Source: Methanoplanus endosymbiosus (GTDB lineage Archaea > Halobacteriota > Methanomicrobia > Methanomicrobiales > Methanomicrobiaceae). From it: a stretch of 64,000 bases of DNA. Position 1 is the first letter of the stretch, and each line of letters opens with the position of its first letter. The translations under genes and the position numbers were made by a program. The notes beneath the pieces are model-generated. The model was not told the origin of the DNA and did no database searches. It saw nothing but the letters and a program-made list of their open reading frames with translations. Positions 8,903 through 17,294 of the stretch are shown in pieces. The stretch lies in NCBI RefSeq assembly GCF_024662215.1, contig NZ_CP096115.1, positions 2,108,001 to 2,172,000 on the forward strand, in the 5' to 3' direction.

Positions 8903-9176
8903 AATTTGACGGAGAAGAGTTACCTTTGGGTTTAGACTTTTCTTTTTGTTCGCTCTTTGTGTATTTCTTCAGCATAAGTTCCCATGCAGGATAGGATTGC
9001 AGTGGGAATCAGGCTTATCTGAAGATACTGGTTCGTTTGGAACAGGTGTTCAGTTCAGGCGTAATATACACCGGCAAACCCTGCCGTGAATGAGAATAAC
9101 TGTGTGTTTGCGGTTGTTAATATCAGATACTTCCGGAAATTTTGGGGTTCGTTAAAAAAAGGATTTATATACTTAA
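8903..9176. ncRNA. Intergenic region between convergent fwd operons with a strong hairpin; candidate structured RNA
   Basis: No credible protein gene is seen. At 8979-9008, TTCCCATGCA pairs with TGCA-G-TGGGAA around a 9-base loop (one bulged G). It is followed near 9026-9046 by a weaker GTTC...GAAC hairpin. A good TATA-like box (TTTATATA, 9164-9171) sits just beyond the fwdC2 stop. It reads as a box A on either strand, and on the minus strand it would start a transcript near 9140 covering the hairpins. This is inference from sequence shape only; it could also be a 3'-UTR processing structure. Confidence 0.3.
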
Positions 9177-9965
9177 CTATTCATGAATCCTGTAATCTTT
9201 TGCGTAAATCCTGCCTTTGGGTTTACGGTTTGCGTGATCGCCTGAAAATTCAAAGAATCCGGTTTTGAACTCATCTATGTTTTTTTTGCCTTCTTCCAGC
9301 ATGAAAGTCGGCAGTATATCAAAGGCAGTTCCGCAGATAATACATACTCCGTCTTTCATATTCGCACCCGGAATTTCAGCATCCTTTCCGATTATGATCT
9401 CTCCGCCCTGCATCTCAGCACCGGGCATGTTTCCTGCATTCCCGTCAACAATGATTTTGCCGCCCCAGAGTGTTTCGCCGAGGAAATCTCCGGCATCTCC
9501 GTATATATGGATTAAGCCGCCTCTCATGCCCTTCTTTTCACCGCGATATCCTGATCCGCAGTAGAGTGCCGCATTGCCCCTGCATATTATCTCGCCGCCT
9601 CTCATCTCCCTGCCAAGCCATGAATCAGCATTGCCCTTTATTTCAATCACACCTCCGGACATGAAATTTCCGCAGTGCATTCCGATGTCGCCTTCAACTG
9701 TGATCTTTCCGCCGGTCATGTATTCGCCGATTCTCTTTACCTTTGAGCAGTCACCGGAGAGAATAATATGTACATCCTCAGCAGTCTCTGCATTACCTTC
9801 AGTATCCACAGTGAAGAGATCTTCAAGTCTTTTCTCCTGATTGCCTGACCAGATGCTGATATCCTGAAGTTCGTCTCCAAGGAATGTTTCTGTTGTTATC
9901 CTCTCCGCTTCAACCGGAAGATAAGGGTTTTTTATCTCCTTTCTCTTCAGCCTTACAGTCTTCAT
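9177..9965 (-). CDS. fwdC: Formylmethanofuran dehydrogenase subunit C, second copy
   Basis: This 262-residue paralogue of the FwdC at 8062-8862 has the same beta-helix repeats (GGKITVEGDIGMHCGN, MRGGEIICRGNA, MQGGEIIIGKDA). It is the last gene of a minus-strand operon fwdD2-B2-A2-C2 with 4-base ATGA overlaps at each junction, so the four subunits are translationally coupled. It lacks the adjacent hdr/mvhD/polyferredoxin genes of the first operon, so it must share FwdF/FwdG with that operon or use others elsewhere. Such duplicate sets in methanogens usually differ in metal (W versus Mo) or in regulation; which is which cannot be read here. Confidence 0.93.
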   Translation of the reverse strand: MKTVRLKRKEIKNPYLPVEAERITTETFLGDELQDISIWSGNQEKRLEDLFTVDTEGNAETAEDVHIILSGDCSKVKRIGEYMTGGKITVEGDIGMHCGNFMSGGVIEIKGNADSWLGREMRGGEIICRGNAALYCGSGYRGEKKGMRGGLIHIYGDAGDFLGETLWGGKIIVDGNAGNMPGAEMQGGEIIIGKDAEIPGANMKDGVCIICGTAFDILPTFMLEEGKKNIDEFKTGFFEFSGDHANRKPKGRIYAKDYRIHE

Positions 9966-11662
9966 AATTCAGTCTCCGTCTCAATACATATATTCCGGTT
10001 GAGGTACTCCTCCTCAACCGGATAATTGGCCAGATTTACAGTATAGTATCTCTCAAATCTTTTTATGAACTCAGGATCCTTTGAGATGTCGTAATTTTCA
10101 GGAATCTTTGGTTTAACCCAGATTGTTGCATTGTCGCCAAAGACAAGGCAGTTGCCGTCTCTTGATACCGTCCTGCCGCGTTTTATCGTGTGGGTGGTGA
10201 CTGAGAGACCTTTTATCACCTTCTCATATTCCTGTGCAGGATCTGTTTCTCCGGTCTTTATCGGGTAGATTGCGATGTCTGCATCTGCCCCCACTCCAAG
10301 ATGTCCTTTTCCGAGATCAACAATGCCGAGCGCCTTTGCCTGTGCAGCCCTTGTCATTATGGCGATCTCATTCCAGTTCATCTCTCTGTCAAGTGAAGAG
10401 AGGAATGTACGTTTTTCAGTACCTTTCTGTAATGTTGAGAACTCCTCGTCCCTGTATTTACTGCTCATCAGAAGGGCTATCACTTCCGGATATTTGACAA
10501 ACGGTGCACCGTTCGGGTTATCGGTTGCAAGCATGCACTGCCAGGGGTTTTTCGTCATAAGTGCAAGTTCAAGCCCGATTGACCACATGATTGAGTTTAC
10601 GAGATTCTTCTTTGAATAAAGAACCGGTATGATGCCTGATCCGGTTTCAAGCTCAACGTCATGGTTGCTCCATTTGTTGTTGTACAGCCGGTAGAGGTTA
10701 AACTCCATCGGCCCGTCTGCCGTCATGGTGGTTGTCTTTCCAAACATCACCTGTCCCATGTCTATTGCTATCTGTGGTTTTCTGTTTATCATCCAGGCGA
10801 CATCATCGGCCTTTGAACAGAAGTCAGCCCACTTTGATCCACCGTAGGAGTGGAACTGGACATGGGTCATATAAAGGGTCTGGCGCTTATCATTCAGGTC
10901 CGGAGTTCTCTGCATTCTTTCAAGTGTGCACTTGTAATTGCCGGGTTTTCCGAGGTTGTTGTTGTGGAGATGCGCTGAGTGTGGGAGATTTAAGAGTTCA
11001 TTCGCCCGGATAAGGTAATCGGTAATTTCTGCTGCGGTTACACCAAAATAATCCACCTTTGTGTGCATACATCCGACATCCTTGCCCCACCCCCACATCT
11101 CTGTCCCGCCGGGGTTTGTGATCTTTACTGCAAAACCTTTTACGGCTGCAAGTGTCCACCCGACAATAGCGGCAACTTTTTTCAGGTCATTGTCTGCCAC
11201 TGCCTCCATTACAGCCCAGTTGCCGTCAAAGAGCGTGTTTGCCATTGTGTCCTGAAGGGTGTTGTATGAGAACTCCTCGTGGGTATGCCTCGCCTCAAGG
11301 GGTGCCATCGCACCTTCAAGTACTGTGGTGTATCCCAGACTGCTGTACCTGTAGGTATTTCCATATACGGTCGGGACACTGTATCCGGAAACCGGGTACA
11401 TGTACTTCTGTGCCCTTCCGCGTCCGGCACGCATATCCTCAGGACTCATGTACCGCCCGAAGTTTACTTTTGTACCGCAGATATGGGTGTGCGAATCAAC
11501 ACCTCCGGGAAGGGTAAGGTTGCCCTTTGCATCAATTACATTTGAGGAATCCTTTACAGACTCCACAATTTTCCCGTCCTTTACGGCTATGTCCATAATT
11601 TCGCCGTTAATTTCGTTTATCGGGTCAATTACAAAGGCATTTTTTACCAGAAGTTCACTCAT
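9962..11662 (-). CDS. fwdA: Formylmethanofuran dehydrogenase subunit A, second copy
   Basis: This 566-residue amidohydrolase-type subunit keeps the HxH metal motif (VDSHTHICGTK), the lysine region KGFAVKITNPGGTEMWGWG and the aspartate region LATDNPNGAP. It condenses formate with methanofuran in the FwdABCD complex. The start overlaps the fwdB2 stop by 4 bases and its stop overlaps the fwdC2 start by 4 bases. It differs from FwdA at 6328-8043 through much of its length, so this is an old paralogue and not a recent duplication. Confidence 0.94.
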   Translation of the reverse strand: MSELLVKNAFVIDPINEINGEIMDIAVKDGKIVESVKDSSNVIDAKGNLTLPGGVDSHTHICGTKVNFGRYMSPEDMRAGRGRAQKYMYPVSGYSVPTVYGNTYRYSSLGYTTVLEGAMAPLEARHTHEEFSYNTLQDTMANTLFDGNWAVMEAVADNDLKKVAAIVGWTLAAVKGFAVKITNPGGTEMWGWGKDVGCMHTKVDYFGVTAAEITDYLIRANELLNLPHSAHLHNNNLGKPGNYKCTLERMQRTPDLNDKRQTLYMTHVQFHSYGGSKWADFCSKADDVAWMINRKPQIAIDMGQVMFGKTTTMTADGPMEFNLYRLYNNKWSNHDVELETGSGIIPVLYSKKNLVNSIMWSIGLELALMTKNPWQCMLATDNPNGAPFVKYPEVIALLMSSKYRDEEFSTLQKGTEKRTFLSSLDREMNWNEIAIMTRAAQAKALGIVDLGKGHLGVGADADIAIYPIKTGETDPAQEYEKVIKGLSVTTHTIKRGRTVSRDGNCLVFGDNATIWVKPKIPENYDISKDPEFIKRFERYYTVNLANYPVEEEYLNRNICIETETEL

Positions 11663-12948
11663 TCCTTCCTCACCTCCAGAACTTTTTTGTATATTCTGTC
11701 AATGATCTCTGTATCATTTGGGTGGACAGTATCTGTTACTTTTTTTGTTCTGAGTGGTATGCCATCCATTCTGTATGCTGTGCCCGGCGTTTCTATCCCG
11801 GTGACTGCGACAGGCAGCTGAACATCACTTAACAGGGTTGTACAGTTGATGTGGGGATCTATCTGGATTACAGGAATCTCTGCCATATGTTCGGCGCACT
11901 TCCTTGGCATATGTGCAGCGGGATCACTGGCAACGACGAACATGGCATCACACTCCTTTTTTGCGAGGATATCAACTGCGGTTGTCTCTCCGGGGTTGTA
12001 AAATGCTATTCCTCTGCTGAAATCGACACCGTAAGGGTATCCTGTCAGCCACGTCATCACCTCGTTTGACCCGTAAACGTTCCAGTGTCCGCGCATAGGG
12101 GTGATGGTGAACTTTGTGTGCCGGGAGAGCAGGTCTGTCAGTTCAATGGCGTTCCTGATATTTTTGTACTTGTTCTTTGTCATTGTAAGGCCGAGGCCAA
12201 AGAATATAGCTCCGAATTTTGCCTCCAGACACATTTTGGCAACCCTTTCAAGCTGGCTTTTGGCCACTCCTGCAACGTAGTCCGGGAGAATATCTCCTTT
12301 GCCCCTTATGATTGCTCTTAAAGCTGAGAATACTGCATAATCCCCGCCTGGTTTTATCTGTATGAATTCATCTGCAAGGTTTGCAGACTCTGTTTTTCTG
12401 ACATCCGCGACAATGAGTTTTCTCTCCCTGAATGCATTATTAAGGAAAAATCCGTCTGCATAATAGGTGTATCTGCTCATGTGCCGGGGGTGAGCTTCTA
12501 CCGGATTACAGCCCCAGTAGATGATCAGGTCAGCTCTGTTCTTGATCTGGCCAAGTGTGCACCCCGGATGGCCGACCTCCTGTATTGCAAGAATGGAAGG
12601 GCCGTGGCATATGGATGATGTGTTGTCAATAACGCCGCCTAACAGCTCACAGAGGTGTACACCTGAACACTGCGCCTCTCCCTGTGTTCCACTCCATCCA
12701 AAGAGAAGCGGCCTTTCAGAATCTTTAAGTATGTCAGCCGCTTCGCCCACTGCTTCGTCATATCCTGTCTCCCTGAATCTGTCACCGTCTTTTATTATCG
12801 GGTTGTTCAGCCTGTCGGTGTGCATGAATTTTGCTTCTGCAAGGGCACACCCGTTATCTACACCGACAACTGCGTTGTTTTCAATGGTAACTGTGAGGTC
12901 ATCACAGAGGCATCCGCAGAATGGGCAGATAACATCGGTAATTTTCAC
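11659..12948 (-). CDS. fwdB: Formylmethanofuran dehydrogenase subunit B, second copy
   Basis: This 429-residue Mo/W-bis-pterin catalytic subunit has the N-terminal [4Fe-4S] motif CPFCGCLC (Cys8/11/15) with Cys34, and the active-site SSICHGPS with Cys114 as the expected metal ligand. It is flanked by fwdD2 and fwdA2 with 4-base overlaps. Its CHGPS version differs from CHGST in the first FwdB. The nearby moeA operon and Mo/W transporters fit a role as the more metal-regulated isoenzyme, but that is inference. Confidence 0.94.
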   Translation of the reverse strand: MKITDVICPFCGCLCDDLTVTIENNAVVGVDNGCALAEAKFMHTDRLNNPIIKDGDRFRETGYDEAVGEAADILKDSERPLLFGWSGTQGEAQCSGVHLCELLGGVIDNTSSICHGPSILAIQEVGHPGCTLGQIKNRADLIIYWGCNPVEAHPRHMSRYTYYADGFFLNNAFRERKLIVADVRKTESANLADEFIQIKPGGDYAVFSALRAIIRGKGDILPDYVAGVAKSQLERVAKMCLEAKFGAIFFGLGLTMTKNKYKNIRNAIELTDLLSRHTKFTITPMRGHWNVYGSNEVMTWLTGYPYGVDFSRGIAFYNPGETTAVDILAKKECDAMFVVASDPAAHMPRKCAEHMAEIPVIQIDPHINCTTLLSDVQLPVAVTGIETPGTAYRMDGIPLRTKKVTDTVHPNDTEIIDRIYKKVLEVRKE

Positions 12949-13328
12949 AGGGTCACACCTCCCATATCTCTGAATAATTCTTCAACCGTTTTTAAATCCT
13001 CATCTGTTTCTTCAATTCTGACAGGTGTTGATTTGAAATCCGGCATTCCTGTGCCATGTGTCTCATGGGAGGTTATGACATTGCAGTAAGGGCCGTAAGC
13101 TATGAATATCATGCCCGCTGTTAGTGTGTTGTCCTCGACTGCTGCCATAACAACTTCTCCGTAATTGCTGATTATTTTTATATGATTTCCTTCGTTAAGT
13201 CCGAGATCCATCATATCGAGCGGATTCATTCTGCATGCAGATGTCTCTTTTTTGTAATCTGCCGACAGTTTTCTTTCCACCCCCACTCCCTGTTTAACAG
13301 TTCTTCCGGTAATCATGTGAAATATCAT
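12945..13328 (-). CDS. fwdD: Formylmethanofuran dehydrogenase subunit D, second copy
   Basis: This 127-residue molybdopterin-dinucleotide-binding subunit has MITGRTVKQGVGVERK at the N-terminus and HGTGMPDFKSTPVRIEETD at the C-terminus. It is the first gene of the second fwd operon. The start ATG at 13328 is about 40 bases downstream of an AT-rich TATA-like stretch on the minus strand (around 13368-13378, read as TTATAAATATTAA). It lacks a strong Shine-Dalgarno sequence. It is shorter at its C-terminal region than many fused counterparts but normal for FwdD. Confidence 0.92.
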   Translation of the reverse strand: MIFHMITGRTVKQGVGVERKLSADYKKETSACRMNPLDMMDLGLNEGNHIKIISNYGEVVMAAVEDNTLTAGMIFIAYGPYCNVITSHETHGTGMPDFKSTPVRIEETDEDLKTVEELFRDMGGVTL

Positions 13329-13638
13329 ATGGATCTCCGATTCTCCGGTTATTATCCCGAATTTTAATATTTATAATGCTGAGTAATAACTACTTATTTC
13401 GCAATTAAATTAAAGGTTTGTTCTTTGTTTGAAATTAAAGAAACGTGGTTTTGTCTGACATGTTAATTATTGTGGTCTGTTAATTAAATGTTGTTTATAA
13501 TTTCTGATTATTTTGAAATGACTTTGGGCAGAATCCTTTCTGTCTCTGACTGATGACAGGTTGTTCAGGTTCTGGATTTTCTTCCTGATGATCCGGGTTT
13601 TCAGTTACTTCTTCAGTTTACGAAAAAAACAGGCAGAA
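13329..13638 (-). promoter_or_regulatory. Upstream region of the second fwd operon
   Basis: No gene is seen in this AT-rich stretch. A minus-strand TATA-like element lies near 13368-13378, giving an expected start site around 13345. Two direct copies of TGTTAATTA occur at 13461-13469 and 13478-13486, resembling TGTTAA elements near the moe operon and the two modA genes. They might be operator half-sites for a Mo/W regulator, but the composition is AT-rich and the match may be chance. Confidence 0.4.
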
Positions 13639-13670
13639 GGCCCACGACTTTAGTCGCAGGAGTATGCCGG
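13639..13670 (+). mobile_element. IS200/IS605-like end hairpin remnant
   Basis: The segment GGCCCACGACTTTAGTCGCAGGAG holds the perfect stem CGACT/AGTCG around TT (13645-13656). It closely resembles the CCCACGACTTTAGTCGTGGGAG-type right-end hairpin of IS200/IS605 elements that carry tnpB. No tnpA or tnpB frame is present, so this would be a solo end or a small non-autonomous relic. The identification rests on recalled resemblance and was not searched. Confidence 0.45.
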
Positions 13671-13728
13671 TGAAAAAAAGTGGAAATAAGTTCTGGCTGT
13701 CGCTCTCCCTGACCAATGGATCCGGTTA

Positions 13729-13767
13729 TCTGTTTTTAAAAACCGGAAAGATCAGATATTTCTGATC
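13729..13767 (-). terminator. Terminator of the moeA operon
   Basis: GATCAGA (13750-13756) and TCTGATC (13761-13767) form a 7-base stem with a TATT loop, flanked by CCGG on both sides. On the minus strand this is followed by CCGGTTTTTAAAAA, a T5 tract. The hairpin overlaps the stop codon of the MoeA-fusion gene, which is the last gene of the operon. Confidence 0.65.
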
Positions 13768-15605
13768 TCCCCGGTATTTGCAGTGTCATACCCGCCAAGG
13801 GAGGTTAGCTGTGATTTGAATTCGTCACTCTTTATTATCTCAAGTATTGCGGTAATCCTTTCGTCCTGAATGGATTCTGCCGGAATTGCAAGTTCATACC
13901 TCTCCTTTGCAACCGGACTGAATTTCAGGCCGAGTGCTTTTGCCGCACTATATACACACATGCCCCCGTCCGCCTCACCGTTTTTAACCGCAAGCGCGAC
14001 ATCGAGGTGTGTGGTCATCTCCCTGTCATAACCATTGACGGCTGAAGGGGTGATGCCATGCTCATTAAGCATGTAGTCAAGCAGTATTCTTGTCCCTGAT
14101 CCCTTCTGCCGGTTTACATAACTTAGTTCAGTTATTTCATCAAAACCGGCTCCTGATACAGATGCAATGCCCTGTTCCCTCTCTGCAACACAGAATAGTG
14201 AGATCTCCTTATCCGGAAGATATTTTCTGATGTAGGAGACATTGTAATCACCGTCATCTGAGAGAAGGTGTACAGGCGCGGCATGGCAGTAGTTCTTCTT
14301 AAGTGCCAAAACCCCGCCCATGCTTCCGGAATGCACAGAAAATACCTGGATGCCCTTCTCTGATGCAAGGCTTGCAAGATAGTCGAGGCATGGGTCATGG
14401 CTGCCGACAATTAATAATGAATTGTCTGCAAGGTCGGGTGTGACGGTAAATGTCGCTTCTGTTCTCTCTCCGGAAGAGATTCCTTCGGATTCTGCCGGAA
14501 TTTTAATGTATGCATTTGCCCTGACGGCAGACATCTGCACTCCTGCTCCTCTTGACATCGGCACGCCGATATAGCGCCCCTCCACCTTTCCGACAGACAT
14601 CATCACAAATTCATCGGTTCCGATTGGTGAATGAAGCGATGTTGATAGTTCGATGTCGGTTCTGTACCTGTAAGGGCTTTTGAATCCGTACATTTCGGCC
14701 ATCGGCATTACTATCTCACGCATGATGGTCATGGCGGCAAGCGGGTATCCGGGGAGACCTATGACGGGCTTACCGTCAATTCTGCCGATTATTGCCGGTT
14801 TTCCAGGTTTTATGGCTATGCCGTGAATGAGAACCTCACCAAGTTCTGCAATGACGGTTGCTGTATGGTCCTTTGTTCCGGCAGAAGAGCCTGCTGATGT
14901 GATGAGAAAGTCGTTCTCTGCAATGCCTTTCTTTACGGCGTTTTTGATCAGGTCAAAATCATCTTCAACAATCGGGTAGCGGGTGGAGCAGATGCCGGCT
15001 TCACCAAGGATTGCGCCTGCCATGATGGAATTGCTGTCTATCACCTTTCCCGGCTCAAGTTCGCTCCCCGGTTCAAGCAGTTCCGATCCTGTGGGTATAA
15101 TTCCGGCTTTAAGAGAGAGAACATCCACTTCAGAGACTCCATAGCTTGCAAGGGCGGCAGTGTCGTTGGATCGTATCCTGTGCAGTGATGGGATTATCAT
15201 CTCAGATTCTCCTATATCCTCACCGACAGGCCGTACATGCTGATACGGTGCTGCTGCTTTCCTGATAGCAAATCCGCCTTCTGCCTCCCAGGTGTCTTCG
15301 ATCATTATGACTGCGTCATAGCCGGACGGGATTATATTTCCGGTGTTGACTCTCTTAAAATCTGTAATTCTGACCGTTTTTGCCTCAGATGCACCTTTTG
15401 TCTCTTCTGATTTTACGGCTATGCCGTCCATTGCAGAGAGGTGAAGCATGGGAACTGAGTACTTTGAAAAGACCGGCCCTGCTGATATCTTTCCGGGTGC
15501 GTCCTGAAGAGTTGTTTTTTCTCTCCCGGGAATCAGTGAAAATTCTCTCTTTATTGTATCCTTTGCCTCTTTTAAGGATACCATATCAAGATAGCGTTTT
15601 ACCAT
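13752..15605 (-). CDS. moeA: MoeA-like molybdopterin molybdotransferase fused to a PBP-like (LysR substrate-binding-type) domain
   Basis: The 617 residues comprise a MoeA region (about 1-400; signatures SAMDGIAVK, TGNIIPSGYDAVIMIED, SAGSSAGTKDHT, IKPGKPAIIG, GLPGYPLAAM) and a C-terminal domain of about 200 residues. The latter begins LLIVGSHDPCLDYLASLA and resembles the periplasmic-binding-like domain known in MoeA/LysR-type fusions. MoeA inserts molybdate or tungstate into adenylylated molybdopterin; the extra domain could sense metal or ligand, which is inference. It is the third and last gene of the operon, overlapping the preceding moeA by 7 bases. Two MoeA paralogues in one operon may separate Mo from W insertion. 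Confidence 0.9.
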   Translation of the reverse strand: MVKRYLDMVSLKEAKDTIKREFSLIPGREKTTLQDAPGKISAGPVFSKYSVPMLHLSAMDGIAVKSEETKGASEAKTVRITDFKRVNTGNIIPSGYDAVIMIEDTWEAEGGFAIRKAAAPYQHVRPVGEDIGESEMIIPSLHRIRSNDTAALASYGVSEVDVLSLKAGIIPTGSELLEPGSELEPGKVIDSNSIMAGAILGEAGICSTRYPIVEDDFDLIKNAVKKGIAENDFLITSAGSSAGTKDHTATVIAELGEVLIHGIAIKPGKPAIIGRIDGKPVIGLPGYPLAAMTIMREIVMPMAEMYGFKSPYRYRTDIELSTSLHSPIGTDEFVMMSVGKVEGRYIGVPMSRGAGVQMSAVRANAYIKIPAESEGISSGERTEATFTVTPDLADNSLLIVGSHDPCLDYLASLASEKGIQVFSVHSGSMGGVLALKKNYCHAAPVHLLSDDGDYNVSYIRKYLPDKEISLFCVAEREQGIASVSGAGFDEITELSYVNRQKGSGTRILLDYMLNEHGITPSAVNGYDREMTTHLDVALAVKNGEADGGMCVYSAAKALGLKFSPVAKERYELAIPAESIQDERITAILEIIKSDEFKSQLTSLGGYDTANTGEIRNI

Positions 15606-16801
15606 AGAATCACCTCAACATTTTCTCCTGCTTCCAGTCCTTCAGAGCCTGCCGGAATTTTTAACACGCCGTCACTGTTGATGAGCGTATTTAACAGACC
15701 TGATTTCCCGAATACGGGTACTGCACCATCAGGGGTTATCTTAACCCTGATGTAGTCCTCCCTACCCTGTGCTGATGAGATATTCTGCGTAAGGGTCATA
15801 TTTTTCGTTGAGAATTCCGCCTCCCGGTCCCTGTATGCCTCAAGCAGTTCTGATATGAGTATGTGCAGGACAACGTAGGCGGATGCCGGATGTCCGGGCA
15901 GTCCGATTACAGGTTTTTCAAGTGCCTTTCCGATTATGGTCGGTTTTCCGGGTGAGATGGCAATGCCGTGTATCAGGACTTCTCCGAGTTCATCGATAAT
16001 CAGTGATGTGTTGTCCCTGAGATCTTTGGAACTGCCCCCGGAGATGAGAACGATGTCACACTCTTCTGCGGCTGTTTTTACAGCCGAAAATAGTGTCTGC
16101 CTGTCGTCTGCGACAATGCCGTATCTCTTAGGTATGCAGCCGTGCTTCTCTGCAAAGCCTGAACAGAGCATCGAGTTTACATCCCTTACCTTCCCGAATC
16201 CGGGCACTTCCCCGACAGGAACAAGTTCGTTTCCGGTTGAGATGATACCGACAACCGGTCTTCTGAATACGCTGATTTTTAAAAAACCGAGCGCGGCAAG
16301 CACCCCGCATTCCTGCGGCCTCAGGGTGGTTCCTGCCTTTAAGACAACTTCAGATTCTGCAAAGTCCTCATTGGCAAAGACGATGTTTTCACCGTCTGCC
16401 ATAGGCCGGTAGATGAGCACCTGATCGCCTATCTCCTCACAGTACTCAATCATTGCAACGGCATCGGCACCATCCGGAACATTTCCTCCGGTCGGGACAT
16501 ATGCGCAGCTGCCCGGCTTGATCTCAAATGCTGCGGGCTGACCCATCTCAACCCTGCCTGTGTAGTCAGGCATTGCGGGGAGTGATTCTGATGCGCCGAG
16601 CGTGTCTCTGGAAAAGACCGCATAACCGTCAACTATAGATCTTGAAAAACCCGGAAGATCCATTGGAGAGGTAATATCCTCTGCCAGTGTTCTTCTGTGG
16701 GATTCTGTGAGATCTGTTATCTCTGTCTCTTTTTTTCCGGCTATGCTTTTTAATGTGATTTTTGCAGATTCTACTGATTTTAGTGATAAAAACAGGCTCA
16801 T
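15599..16801 (-). CDS. moeA: Molybdopterin molybdenumtransferase MoeA
   Basis: This 400-residue protein is a standard MoeA: N-terminal SRSIVDGYAVFSRDT, PTGGNVPDGADAVAMIEY, the MoCF-biosynthesis core ISGGSSKDLRDNT, and SPGKPTIIGKA followed by GLPGHPASAYV. It catalyses metal insertion into the molybdopterin cofactor needed by both Fwd enzymes. Its start overlaps the stop of the 61-codon upstream gene in an ATGA arrangement, and its end overlaps the MoeA-fusion gene. It lacks the C-terminal PBP-like extension of its neighbour. Confidence 0.95.
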   Translation of the reverse strand: MSLFLSLKSVESAKITLKSIAGKKETEITDLTESHRRTLAEDITSPMDLPGFSRSIVDGYAVFSRDTLGASESLPAMPDYTGRVEMGQPAAFEIKPGSCAYVPTGGNVPDGADAVAMIEYCEEIGDQVLIYRPMADGENIVFANEDFAESEVVLKAGTTLRPQECGVLAALGFLKISVFRRPVVGIISTGNELVPVGEVPGFGKVRDVNSMLCSGFAEKHGCIPKRYGIVADDRQTLFSAVKTAAEECDIVLISGGSSKDLRDNTSLIIDELGEVLIHGIAISPGKPTIIGKALEKPVIGLPGHPASAYVVLHILISELLEAYRDREAEFSTKNMTLTQNISSAQGREDYIRVKITPDGAVPVFGKSGLLNTLINSDGVLKIPAGSEGLEAGENVEVILW

Positions 16802-16983
16802 TTAAAGCAGCCCAGCTGACATTTTCTGATCTTTACACTGTTTGCATTGCAGAATCTTGTAATGTCGATCTTTCTTATGTCATATTTTTCACAGATGTCA
16901 AATGCCTGCTGGCACTGGATCGTATCTGTGATGCCGGTTTCTTCAAATGCCTTTGCGATTTTTATTTTCAGTTCTTCGTCCAT
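16798..16983 (-). CDS. Small cysteine-rich protein leading the moeA operon
   Basis: This 61-residue protein is not assigned to a family here. It has five cysteines (24, 31, 45, 55, 59), ends in CQLGCFK, and the segment IQCQQAFDICEKYDIRKIDITRFCNA looks like a short helical DNA- or metal-binding fold. Its stop overlaps the moeA start by four bases, which supports a real, co-translated gene. Association with MoeA suggests a job in molybdenum/tungsten cofactor handling, perhaps as a metal-binding accessory or regulator. No function is claimed. Confidence 0.75.
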   Translation of the reverse strand: MDEELKIKIAKAFEETGITDTIQCQQAFDICEKYDIRKIDITRFCNANSVKIRKCQLGCFK

Positions 16984-17294
16984 ATACTGTATCTGATCTT
17001 TTGATCAGAATAGTTTATCGTTATGTCTGAACTTTTCATGAATGTAATGTGGTTGTCTATTGTGGGGTTGTTGTTTACATGATCGATTTGTCTATTTTGT
17101 TAAATTTATTGAATTTATAATCGCAAATGTTAAGTTCAATTAAAATATATTTTATTTTGCCGACCCTGTAAATATTACGGGATTAAAAGATCTTAAAATG
17201 GGATAAAGTTGGCAATGCCACAATGACACCGCTCTTACATGCCGGAATTTTCCGGTTTTCTTTTTTTTGGTAATTTATACTCTTTGATCGTTTT
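16984..17294. promoter_or_regulatory. Region between the moeA operon and the VWA operon
   Basis: No gene is seen in this roughly 310-base AT-rich stretch. It holds the promoter of the minus-strand moe operon and the 3' end of the minus-strand VWA operon. TGTTAA occurs at 17098-17103 (followed by ATTTA) and at 17129-17134 (followed by GTTCAATTA), similar to elements near modA. TATTGTGG at 17059-17066 also occurs upstream of the second fwd operon (13468-13475). Confidence 0.35.

Noticed and set aside
9086-9268. 60-codon frame between the two fwd operons
   Set aside because: It runs into the 3' end of fwdC2 on the other strand and has no motif or Shine-Dalgarno.
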